Below are positions 1-10,672 of a stretch of DNA of 64,000 nucleotides, in pieces. Source of the DNA: Penelope pileata (taxonomy: Eukaryota; Chordata; Aves; Galliformes; Cracidae). The translations under genes and the position numbers were made by a program. The first letter of the stretch is position 1; each line of letters opens with the position of its first letter. Location: contig WBMW01004109.1 of assembly GCA_013396635.1 (NCBI GenBank), positions 174,363-238,362 on the forward strand. The letters run 5' to 3'. The notes under the pieces are model-generated. The model was not told the origin of the DNA. It worked only from the letters and a program-made list of their open reading frames with translations, and ran no database searches.

Positions 1-535
1 TCTATGCTGGTGAGACCTCACCTGGAGTGCTGCATCCATATGTGGAGTCCTCAGTACAGGAGAGACACGGACCTATTGGAGGGCACCCAGAGGAGGTCCA
101 CAGAAACGATCCAAGGGATGGATCCAAGGGATGGAACACCTCTGCTATGAGGACAGGCTAAAAGAGCTGAGGCTATTCAGCCTGGAGAAGAGAAGGCTTT
201 GTGGAGACCTTTCAGTATCAAAAGCGAGGCTATAAGAAAGAAGGGGACATTCTTTAGCAGGGTCTGTGGTGGTAGGACAAGGGGAAATGGTTTCAAACTA
301 AAAGAGGAGAGATTTAGACTGGATATAAGGAAAAAGCTTTTTATGATAGAGATAGTGAAGCACTGGCACAGGTTGCCCAGAGGTGTGGCAGAAGCCCCAT
401 CCCTTCAGACATTCAGGCTGGACGGGGCTCTGAGCAACCTGATCTAGCCGTAGATGTCCCTGTACGTTGCAGGGGAATTAGGCCAGATGACCTTTAAAGG
501 CACCTTCCAACTCAAATGATTCTATGTTTCTATGA
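1..535 (+). mobile_element. CR1 LINE fragment, 3' part, cut by window edge
   Basis: This is the 3' end of a CR1 non-LTR retrotransposon. It opens inside the reverse transcriptase C-terminal region (the part reading VRPHLE.C...WSPQYR in related copies) and passes through the FSLEKRRL-like and RTRGNGFKLKE-like blocks. The last stretch is open at 199-447 and ends LDGALSNLI before a stop. It closes with a degenerate ATTCTATG-type tail near 520-535. A short direct duplication, GATCCAAGGGATG, sits at about 108-133. Several indels break the frame, so it cannot make protein. The 5' side continues outside the window or is truncated there. Confidence 0.93.
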
Positions 536-3500
536 AGTTTGGCTTCAACACCAAGTATTTCTCATGTATTAATGTCTTAATTATACTTACTGCTTCTACT
601 GCTTCTGACAGAAGGAGTTAAATCTATTAATATATACAGAAAGACACATCAAAAATACGTATTGACATTTAATAAGTGAGTGGGCATTGCAAACCCTCAA
701 CATTTTCTTAGATTTTATGATCTGAAAATGTCTCTCATTTTCATGTTTGTATTTAAACAAACACACGATCCTTAGAAGACAGTTTCCATACCAAAAAGTA
801 AAAGGAATACAAAATGCATATTGTGAGCTTATAGAATACCAACTTTGAGTAAACTCTGATGGTCGCCATGACTCATGACTACAAGCTTGTACCAGGATTT
901 GACTGATAAATAATTCAGTTTTAGGATAAACAAGAACATTTTCATGAATTTCACTCCTTACAAAATTATTCATAAATTTGTCGCTCCCACTAACTAGTTT
1001 TGGATGAGTCAGGGGGACATGATATGTCAGAATGGCATCCCCTGTAAGTATCTGTGTAAACATTATGGGTTTCATAAACCTGCATCTAATCCTTTTTTAT
1101 TTCCTAATCCTAATCCTTTTGCATTTTGCACAGAATACAGTATTTATTGGTATTCTGGCTCCAAAGTGAGTGTCCTAAACTACCAGGCCAAGGAATCTCT
1201 CACGTTATTCTCCAAGTAGTTCATGATTCTGAAATAGCTATTTAATCATGCAGAGGTAATCTCCATTGAGAGGTAATCCCCACTGCTACAGGGATAACTT
1301 TTTTCTGTAGGACATGACAGGGATTTTGTTTTTGGAATCTTATTGGATGTCCCCTTGCCGCAAGCCAGGTAGTCCTAATGTCCATATATTAGCTTGATGG
1401 TAATGTGCAATGAGAGAAAGGGGGAAGAAATGAGGCTCTGTCTTTCACGTTTGCATTGTCTTAAATTGCTTAATGCAGGTGGTAAATCCCCTCTGTATTA
1501 ATCAGAGAGGAGGATTCTGGTGTAAAAGTTGGTTTAGATTTAACAAGAGAGCTTGACAGATTCCACCCGAAAAGACTTAATATTCTGATAGTGAGGACAC
1601 TCTTCTAGGAAGTAGGAAACATGCGTGTAAATTGCTTCAGGAAGAGGAGGGAATTGAATCTGGGTCTCAGACTGAGTACCTTTGGCAAAAGACTTGCCTT
1701 CCACAATTGTTATTCTTTTAGATTTCTGTTGATGTGTAGCATGCAGTTTGATCTTCAGTAAAAGGTTGCCTGAAATTTAGAAAGAAGTTTTCAAGAGGAA
1801 GGAACTCCTAGAAGTGTAAGCAGGGTTTCAGTGAAACTAATTGCTTCTCAATATTTCACTTTGGCAAGTGAATCAAAATATTTTTGATTTTCTCAACTTT
1901 ACTTACAAGAGTTAACGCATTTACACTGTCTATTTTAGCCACACCTTGAATATTTTCTTTAGAAATTATGGGTATAAAAAGGGGGATAAGCCTAGAAGGG
2001 GGAGCAACCTAGAAACAGCAGAGCAAAGTACATTTCAACACACTGGAGCTGGTGAGGTGAATCCTGATGAAAAGATTTTTTCATCCATGCTGTTCATAAA
2101 CTGTAAGTTTTAGGAGAGTATTTCCTTCTCTTTACAATAAATATTTCATATATATTTGTAATGCTGATCTCATGATTACAAGAATACTTCAGCACTAAGA
2201 AAGGAGATGCAAGTAACTCTCAAGCACTGTCCCAGATCATGTTATAGCCTACTTTTGCATCAGCCTCAAAATAAATTATTGTTGTAAGAGAATGAATGTT
2301 AAATGTGAATAGACAACTATGACACTACTCTTTTGATCAAAAACCTGGCACTTACTTTCACTTCTTTGTCAGTAATAATAAGCACGGGTTTTAATACCAG
2401 TAGCCTTTAAAATTTTTCTGTTTTTATTTAGTCCTTCTGACTCTCTGTATAACTACTACTGAAACACAGCCACTCAGTTGCGTTATAGTCACCTTAGAGA
2501 TTAGGCCAAGCTTGTAATTCTCCTGATGTATGCAACTTTGTAATAGCTTACCTTTATAAATTACCATGAGAAGGAGAAAATAAAGCCAAGAAGAGAGTAA
2601 GAAAGCTATCAATATTCTTGATGATTATTTGAAGAGAATAATAAGATTATATTTACTGGTTTACAGTAAAGAGAGTATAAAGAGTAGGCAGAAAACCTTT
2701 CTTTCCTTTTTTGTTTTCCAAAACAAAAATAGAGAATACCCCTACACATCTAATTGAAATATCCAAAGAAAGAGTGCTCTGCCTTTCTCTCTGGGTTTTT
2801 GTGTTGTTGTTTTTTTCTAAATTTACATATGAAATATCAGGGAAAACTGTACAAAACTGAGGAGGTACATCATTGTTCTCATCACAGTCAGCATTATAAG
2901 TCCCATTAACTTCATTGAGACGAAACGCATTCATTAAAATCAAATTGTGTCCACAAAATTACTAAATTGCCTTTTATTTCAAACCAACACATTTATTAAA
3001 ATATGCTCATTTAGTGATACATACACCTAGAAAATACAAAAAGCAGAAATACAGAAACACTGTTAACAGTAAAAATGCTTCATAATCATCTACAAACATA
3101 CTGGCTTTTCAAACTCTGCTGTTATATACAAATGCGTTTCTGGCATCATAGTCAAGACTGGATACATAATATGTTTTATAATTTATCTCATTAATTATAT
3201 AAAAATATAAGCAGCAGGTACATACTAGATCAAGAAAGCATTCAGTTTTAAATAGTACAGGTCACTCTTAGTTTATGTGAAATAAAGGAAAAAATGTTAC
3301 TTAAAATATATACAGTTGAGTTAGTTATGTGAAGTTTTTTGTCATTTTCGAACCTTTAAATTGCTATTTGATATATGGTAAACACATTTCAGGAAATTAA
3401 TCAGGAAGTTATTTGGACAGTCTATGCAAGATTGTTGCATGATGTTTTTCCTTTATCTTTTTTGATATCTTTTAATATTAATGATAAGATCAGATTATTT

Positions 3501-3697
3501 TTTTTTGCACATTATCCTTATTTCTTCTGCTATAAAATCCATCTGAAATCAGTAAACTTCGGATTATTTATATATACTCTGATATATAACATATATATAT
3601 TCAATTATATTTCAGATTAACTCCATGATCTTTAATCTCTTTCACAAAAGATATCCCCCATCACAAATTATTTCTTGTTTTACATATTAGAGTATGA
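536..3697. other. AT-rich non-repeat interval, no gene recognised
   Basis: About 3.2 kb of AT-rich sequence without a recognisable coding exon. The longest open frame, 159 codons on the minus strand at 596-1075, has no motif I know and a composition expected of chance translation in AT-rich DNA. A TATA-like element with possible first-exon features lies at 1973-2108 and is listed separately. Around 1640-1700 a stretch including GAATTGAATCTGGGTCTCAG weakly resembles the right part of a MIR-type SINE, too short to annotate firmly. Confidence 0.6.
1973..2108 (+). promoter_or_regulatory. Candidate TATA promoter with possible short first exon
   Basis: A consensus-like TATA box (TATAAAAA, 1973-1980) is followed by a purine-rich stretch. 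A start site would be expected near 2003-2010. Downstream lie two possible splice donors: CTG|GTGAG at 2052 and a near-perfect ACT|GTAAGT at 2103-2108. An ATG at 2087 stays open to the second donor for five codons and one base; an earlier ATG at 2067 meets a stop after ten codons. No acceptor or second exon was identified. TATA-like strings are common in AT-rich DNA, so this remains a candidate based only on the spacing of the elements. Confidence 0.25.
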
Positions 3698-4180
3698 ACT
3701 ATGATCAGGAGCTCCAAATTGCATCTGGAGTACTGTGTCCAGGTCTGGGGCCCCCAATACAGGAAAGATGTGGAACTGTTGGAGAGGGTCCAGAGGAGAG
3801 CCACAAAGGTGATCAGAGGGCTGGAGCACCTCCCCTATGAGGACAGACTGAGGGAGCTGCACTTGTTTGCGGGAGGCAAATGGAGGTGGGGAACCTCTTT
3901 TCGGTGGTCAGTGGGGACAGGACAAGGGGCAATGGCCTTAAGCTGGAGCACAGGAAGTTCCGCACCAACATGCGGAAGAACTTCTTCACGGTGCGGGTGA
4001 CGGAGCACTGGAACAGGAGGTTCCACTCCACCACTGGAACAGGAACAAGGAGGTTGTGGAGTCTCCTTCCCTGGAGATATTCAAGACCCGCCTGGACGCC
4101 TACCTGTGCAACCTGCAGTANTTGGAACACGATGATCCTCGGGGTCCCTTCCAACCCAGGCCATTCTATGATTCTATAAT
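3698..4180 (+). mobile_element. CR1 LINE fragment with internal deletion
   Basis: A 5'-truncated CR1 copy. It begins at the RT block reading LEYCVQVWGPQYRKDVELLERVQ, continues through VIRGLEHLPYEDRLREL, and then lacks roughly 90 bases where the FSLEKRRL block should be. It resumes at DRTRGNGLKLEHRKFR in another frame. Near 4008-4050 a phrase around CACTGGAACAGG is duplicated in place, adding further frame damage. A single undetermined base (N) lies at 4121. The tail is CCATTCTATGATTCTATAAT, the avian CR1 terminus. The copy is non-coding today. Confidence 0.93.
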
Positions 4181-7100
4181 CTGTTTATAGCCTATTTTCT
4201 GCACTACAGTTTTGGACAAACCTTCTTCCCATATCAACAGAATATTTAGACATGGAATGAATGGGTAAAAATATTTAACGCAAAATATTTAATGCCAAAA
4301 TTTTGTATGAGATTTCTGTAACTGTATTACACATACAAGTTTAGAGCTCCTGTGCTGTGCAATGCATGTGGAAGACTGCTGTTGTATAGCCTAAGTGTAA
4401 TGGTTGTTTACAATGACAACATTAGTTTGTATTATAGATGTTAATGCTATGCTCAATGAATTGGAAGACTCTGAGTGGCTTTAGATAGAGCATATACAGA
4501 AGCATATATACCTTCCATTACATTTAGTACTAATTCCAGTTGACAGATAATTGAAAAATGTATCACTTTAAGTACAATTAGAAAATTATATATCAGTACT
4601 TGTGCATTTTCAAATATAATTCTTACAAGATACTGATAATAAGACATAATTCAATTACTATTGAAGTAATTATTCGTAACCTCTTGGGCTTTGGGAAGAA
4701 ATTATTTCTCCATGAGAATTGCCTGCAGTGCAGTTAAACTGAAATATAAATGAAAAATATTATGCCACCTTTAATAATCACTTATCAGTCTCAAAGTAGA
4801 AAGAGAAATGTTCATTTCCAGAAGCCAGAAGGCTTCTGAAATGTTCACTTAGCTAATTCTTACAGTGTTTAATTTCCTTGTTTTACTTCATTTCTTTTAT
4901 CTGCTGTATTCCCCATTCCCTTTTTCCGTTCCATATACCCCCAATGTAGCACTTATGACAGTGCCCTTCAAGAAGCTCCTGTTCCTCTCCAAGTAGAGAG
5001 TTTTGCTTAGAGTTTGTACATCATTTTCTCTTGTGTAATTCATTACAGAGCACTACCATGTGGTGCACAATATGAACTCACAATGTTGTTTCTGTTCTTT
5101 TCAGAACTATGCAAATTGAAAGATCTGCAGAATGCACATCTTCCTGTATTTCTGTCAGTCTCGACCACAAGCAGTCCACATTAGGTGTGAAGTACCGTAC
5201 TGCACAGGACTCAGTAATGTTTATATCTTCATTTTGATCCCAAGCAACACCTAAGTTCATATCTTGGAATAGTTTCAAAAGGAACAACCAGAAAATATTC
5301 CAATTTTTCAATAATTTTAAATTGCTGAACAGCATTCATATGACATTGCTCTGACAGCCCATAAGGGAACCAAGTGAATTAGTTATGATGATTGTAAATA
5401 TCTGTAAAATATTCTTGACACATCCACAGCAACTGAATATCTTAGCAAAGAAAAATACAAGGACTTAATGAAGGAGTTCATTCACAAGGAAACAAGAGTG
5501 CCATGACTGAACAACAGAAACTATTGAAAAATATGCTGACATGGGTCAGGTTGAGGAGATACTGCAGAAGAAATCAATGCTGAAGCCAGCAATGTGCCTG
5601 CTGGTGGCCGTGTTAAAAAGTTTCTTTGTCTCCTGATGTATTTTGAAGAAAAGGAGGTCAGTTGGCCTTTAAAAAGACTGAACTGGCTCTAGGATAGGAG
5701 GAAAGAAAGGGAATAGAGGAGGAGGTAGGTGGGGACAATTGATAAGTACATTATATTATCTAATTGCCCATTTAGATTTACTGAAGTGAGAAACAAGTTT
5801 GTAATAAAGGAATAAAGGAGAGTCATATGAAGGCTCGAATGCAGCACTATTACTAGAATGGATTCTTCCTCACTTCAGCCTTTTGGTAACAGCAATTTCT
5901 TCTCAGTCCAAAAATGTTCTTAGCCCCACCATCCAGCACTGAGCTCCTCCAGGCCTTTTAGAAATGTCTCTCCAGCCTTCTATATCTCTGTATTTGCTAT
6001 TCCTGTTGTCATTCTTCACATCCTCTTTAGAATGTCTTCTCCCAAGGACACAGGCATTAAAGCTGGGAGCAACACTAACTTCTCCAGAGCAGTGAGACCA
6101 CCAGTGGCCAGGCTCACGCCAAATCTCTATTGAAAACTTTCATTTACTTAAGTCACTGCTGTTATACTCATATTGGTGAAATGCAGAACTGCAAAAGTCA
6201 TTGGTCTACGTCCATCAAAAAACAGAATTTTCTTCTTATTCTCACAGAGAAAAAAAAAGAGACAGAGAGATGGAGAGACAGCGACAGCAGACACAGTTTT
6301 TATTTCATAAAATCTCTTCATAAACATTAGATGGGAAGGAAAGGCTTGAACCAGATACTGCAAGTTATCACAACATACAATTCCCTTAATAAAAGGTCAT
6401 CTAAAACCATCTCAAAAGTGGGTTATTTTCTTGTTCTAATGATACTGTTTAGAAAATAATTCAAGAATTTCATTGAGTGAATTTCACTGGATATTTAGAA
6501 ATCATTCTACAAAAGCACTCATGATGAGTTAAGGGTAATTTATTTGTTTCAGCATAGTCTTTTAATTTATATGACTTTCTCTCTCTAATGTTTGCTTCCC
6601 TGAGGTATTTATAGGGAACTTTCAACTGAGTCGGTTCAGTCAAATACTTTAGTCTCATCCAATGAGATTAGTTCTTTATCATCACAGTCATCCTAGGAGT
6701 CTTTTCCCTCATGATTCTGTAAGAATTTATCTTTCTGGAATATGAGACATACACTGTTGTTTAAGGGTAAAATACCCATAAATATCTCCGTACTTCTGTT
6801 GCAAGAAAACTCATTTGACAAATCTTAGGATTGTATTAGGTTGGAAATACACAGCTGCTACTTTAGGGAATTATAGAAGAAACGCTGGCATTAATAATGC
6901 ATGTATTCATTATAAATGTACTGACCATAATGGAATATTTTAATATTAATGCTAATATCCAAAGGATTGCTCTTTAGTAAACCAAGTGCATCTGTTAAAG
7001 TATCCATGAAATGAAAAATCATTCAGTCTGAAATTCAAGCATTCAGCCTCTCAAATGTGTCTCAAATGCTTAACTTTAACCTTCAGCCTCAGTTCTGCTC

Positions 7101-7631
7101 TCTGCTTATTTGGGATTGAGCATGTGATTTCGATGCTCACCTCTCTGATTTCCATAGAACTGATTTCCTTTTGAAACAGAAGACAGCATTTTCCACCAAT
7201 CTTTACAGGACTGAATGACTTTTCTCTCTCTAATATTTTGGTACTGCAAGAGTTGGAAAATTAATAAATGAAAACAAGTAACTGTGCAAGACTTCATGAG
7301 CACTTGAAGAAGTGGCAGCTTTCAAGGGAGCATGGAGAACTGTCCTGTTCCCAAAATCAGGGTGGATATTGGGACAGTGTTAGCTCTCATTGCAATTTAA
7401 AGTCTAACTTTTGCCAGTTATCTCTAATAGGCTGTATCAGATATTGGCATGTAACATACTTCAGGGATGATCACTCTGGCAAGGAAACTATGTAGAGCTG
7501 GCTGTGGCTTACAAGAAACAGTTAAAGAGAAATCTCTAGTCACGTTAGAGTAGCTCTTTGTGGTCTTTACTCTTAAGTAACCAATGATCAGAACAAACAC
7601 GTCAATCAGAACGAGTTGCTATGAAAATTAA
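4181..7631. other. AT-rich interval without recognisable gene
   Basis: No coding exon, RNA gene or clear repeat recognised over about 3.4 kb. Short open frames of 60-85 codons occur on both strands without motifs. The only structured item I saw is the compact hairpin at 4805-4847, listed separately. Purine-rich runs occur near 6250-6290. Confidence 0.6.
4805..4847. repeat. Compact inverted repeat (hairpin) with flanking direct repeat
   Basis: Bases 4813-4826 pair with 4831-4843 to form a 13-bp stem with one bulged C (4819) and a four-base AGAA loop. The arms are CATTTC-C-AGAAGCC and GGCTTCTGAAATG. The ten-base string GAAATGTTCA occurs at 4805-4814 and again at 4838-4847, overlapping both ends of the hairpin. 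The arm contains TTCCAGAA, which fits the STAT-type TTC-N(2-4)-GAA half-site pattern. Whether this is a protein site, a structured RNA or chance cannot be told from one sequence. Confidence 0.6.
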
Positions 7632-7688
7632 GTCCAGTCTGACCTTGAATGTCTCCAGGGATGGCACTTCCACCACATCTCTGAGCAA
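7632..7688 (-). mobile_element. CR1 LINE scrap, minus strand
   Basis: A 57-base piece that reads on the minus strand as the CR1 segment just before the ORF2 stop (the region encoding EVVDAPSLEVFKA in better copies). It is recognised on the plus strand as GACCTTGAATGTCTCCAGGG followed by ...CTCTGAGCAA. It has lost its own 3' tail and directly abuts a plus-strand CR1 piece. Confidence 0.65.
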
Positions 7689-7966
7689 ATAGGACAAGAG
7701 GGAACAGTTTTAAACTGAAGGAGGGAAGATTTAGATTAGACATTGGGAGAAAATTCTTTACTCAGTGGGTTACGAAGCACCGGAATAGGTTGTCCAGAGA
7801 AGTTGTGAATGTCCTGTCCCTGGAGGCACTCAAGGCCAGGTTGTATGGGGCTCTGAGCTGCCTGATTTAGTCCCTGTTTATGGCAGAGAAGTTGGAAGCA
7901 GATGATCTTCAAAGTTCTTTGAAACCAAAGTCATTCTATGGTTCTATATTTCTATGATCTGATGTA
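7689..7966 (+). mobile_element. CR1 LINE 3' fragment
   Basis: Begins at ATAGGACAAGAGGGAACAG, the RTRGN block of CR1 ORF2, and runs through GGAGGGAAGATTTAGATTAG and the terminal VFKARL-like region. It ends in a degraded CATTCTATGGTTCTAT tail near 7930-7966. Base changes and stops show an older copy. It contains a plus-strand version of the same segment that the adjacent minus piece carries, so the two are separate copies rather than one inverted insertion. Confidence 0.88.
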
Positions 7967-8258
7967 GAAAGATGTCATTATTTATTTCCTACTTATCTAT
8001 GAAAATTCAGTTGAATTCAGTTAAATATCAGTGTTTATTTGCTGAAATTAAACTTTACAAAATGCCTATGCTTTTTATGTTAGAAAATATAAAATAAACA
8101 GAATTTGATCATTCAGTGAAGAAAGTTGCAAAGAAAAAATGAAGGTAAAATATCGTCACCTCTCAGAGGTACAGGCTTGTTTTATAATGCATCATTTATA
8201 ACTGCTGCAAAATGATTAGCGTTGCATTTCTTCTTATTTTCCCAAAATAGTGTATTAA

Positions 8259-8260
<2 letters not shown>

Positions 8261-8308
<48 letters not shown>

Positions 8309-8311
8309 GAG
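8261..8311. repeat. (GA)n microsatellite
   Basis: Nearly pure GA dinucleotide repeat of about 50 bases, interrupted by two AAAG steps. It gives a serine/leucine-repeat frame on the minus strand that is an artefact of the repeat. Likely length-polymorphic. Confidence 0.97.
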
Positions 8312-8553
8312 ATTAATAAACTTGGAGACACAAAGAAAAAGAAGTAATGACCTTTCTTTGCAGATGAATACAAGGCACTGTGGCAGGTGGTCTTCCTCTA
8401 GGTCATTTATTTAGTCTCTGGAAAACTACAATTAAGATAGCCACTAGAAAACAGCTAGAAAACCTGAGAAAGCCTTGAAAACACCCACCCTCAGGTAAGA
8501 GAGTGAAAGTCAGGTTTGGACTTCACTGATTTTCAGTCTGGTAACTGGCAGCA

Positions 8554-8567
8554 GTTGCCATGGCAGC
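8554..8567. promoter_or_regulatory. RFX X-box-like palindrome
   Basis: GTTGCCATGGCAGC differs at one base from the symmetric GTTGCCATGGCAAC X-box bound by RFX transcription factors. It lies in a locally GC-richer patch (8500-8640) of an otherwise AT-rich interval. A single 14-base match can arise by chance and no gene start was seen nearby. Confidence 0.25.
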
Positions 8568-10624
8568 ATGGCAGCACATGCACAGCACTCCTCCCCACAG
8601 CCTCACTTCCCTGACACCAAAAGGAAACAGGAAGAGCGTTTGAAGATAATGAAGAAAAAGCATTCCAGAAAACAACAAAACATTCTGTGAGCTTCAGCCT
8701 TCAGGGTTCTCTGTAAAATATATACTACAGGCTTTATTCCCTTGTTATTCCTTAAGGTAAAAGTGCAAATGTTTTTCATTAAGAGATAGTATATTGTGGC
8801 GTAACTATGCCTTCCACTTTGTCTAGGTGCTCCGTATTGCTAAGGAAATAAAAGCGTTGGCATGATTCTGAAAAAAAATACAAAAAGTCATGCATAATTT
8901 TCCTGGAGTTCTTCAAATTAACTTATTTAACCCAGAGTTTTAAATATGATTTTAAGAAATTAACTTTTACATTCTCAATAGTACAAATGGAGTTCTTAGG
9001 CTAAAATTTATTTAGAAAGTGTAGTCTCTGCTTCCAATTCCTTGGTTTCTAGTACGGAATACACTCCTTATTCTTATGTGAGATCTTTATTTTAGTGTTT
9101 TAGAAAAGTGAAAAATAAATCAAAAGGAATCTAGAGGCCCTGAAATTTTTATAAGATATATTTGGCCTCTTAGGAAAGTAACTTTCCAAACATAAAACTA
9201 AAAATATTATTGGAATACTCAAGTACAAGATTTTCTCATTCAAAATGACATCTCTTGCTGAATGTCATGTAATAGAGATATATATTTAGTTCCATACTAC
9301 TGTAAATTTCTTAATCTTTTTTATCTACATATTCACATTTACAAATAAAAAGTCCCTACCATTAATTTTTTACATCTTCAATCCATAGGTTTGTTGTTGT
9401 TGTTGTTTTTATATTTGGTATAACAGATGATGTATTGTTCAGCTTTAATTCCAGATCAGTGACTGAATCACAATTTTAGAAAGGATATTTTTTTTTTTGC
9501 AAAAAAAAATAAAATAAAATCAGTATTATGTTATGCAGTGCATTAACAGTTCTAATTAGATTTTCTTACAATATTCTGTGAAAGTAAATACCACTGTGCC
9601 ATCAGAAAGCACACAGCTACATTTTTTTCCTAGTAGATTGGAAAGAAATGCCATGATTATTAGCACACCCACTCACTGTTGATTTAAATACCTTTGTTGA
9701 TTTAGGTAAAGCTCATTATTTCAAGGAACTGACTTCCCAGCCAGGGAATAATGATGGTTACAGAAAATTTGCTTGAAAATCTTTACTTGTTTGCCTGGAC
9801 TAGATGTCTGAATGGATTTTCTTCATGAAGGTCCAGATTTCTTCTCTCATGTAGTTGTGAAGTTGTGAGACCAATCCTGTAGAAGAGGCATTGTGTAGAG
9901 TACTCTGGCACCAGAAGATTTTGCCCAGCTCCTGCCCTTCTACTGCTGCTTAGGCATCTTTTCTCAGCACTGGCCAAAGGGATGCTTCATAGCAGTCTCT
10001 GAGTAAAGAATTTGTCCCAGATTTGTAACGAGAAACCCCACCTCTTCTCTCCTTATGGAATAAAGTCAATTTAAAAGGAAACTAAAAGTAAACATCACAC
10101 ATGTAATTTTTATAAGGTTTACCATCTGCCAGTGCAAATCTCTGATGAACCATCCTGTGTCACTATGTAGCAACTGAACAGTTTTCACTGACAGATGGTC
10201 CTAATGTTTGTATGATGTCTGGCTTTTCCCAAAATCTTGTTCTTCTACAAATATAAGGCTCTTTTCAATTTGTCTGAGAGTAGAGGGAATGCCAACCAAC
10301 TTTCTTTGGATAATAGGAGACAATATGCAATTCTGTCTTTGCAACAGAGAAACATCCATGTAGATGTTTAAAGTAGGTATTAGATTAAAAGTTTTTTAAA
10401 AGGAAGTATTTAGTATTTAAATGGTAACTACATTTCTTAAAATAAGAATTGTTTGTCCCAGATAGTGACATTTTAGATATTAACCCAAGAACTTTCATAA
10501 CACATGCATCTAAAACGTAGTGATAAAAACCTAAATTTTGTTTTGAACAACTGCTACTTTTAGTTAGCTGTAAAGGCATGTACAGTCCAATGCAAAATAG
10601 TGACAAAGCAATAAATAAAGGTAT

Positions 10625-10672
10625 GTTCATATAATCATTATGGCTGGAAAAGACTTCTAAGATCATTGCATG
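10625..10672 (-). mobile_element. CR1 LINE tail remnant, minus strand
   Basis: The stretch ATATAATCATTATGGCTGG followed by AAAAGACTTCTAAGATCATT matches the reverse complement of the CR1 3' untranslated end (tail repeat, then the conserved hairpin region seen intact at 40866-40920 in this window). Only about 48 bases remain recognisable. Confidence 0.6.

Larger units (their letters stand above)
7967..10624. other. AT-rich interval with microsatellites, no gene recognised
   Basis: About 2.7 kb with no convincing exon. It includes a (GA)n tract (8261-8311), a (GTT)n run near 9392-9408, A/T homopolymers near 9488-9510 and a slightly more GC-rich patch at 8500-8640 that carries an RFX-like palindrome (8554-8567). 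Open frames here are short and lack motifs. The minus-strand frame at 8182-8373 is the translated GA repeat. Confidence 0.6.

Noticed and set aside
596..1075. 159-codon open frame on the minus strand
   Set aside because: Longest non-repeat frame, but no motif, no splice context, and a composition typical of chance translation in AT-rich DNA.
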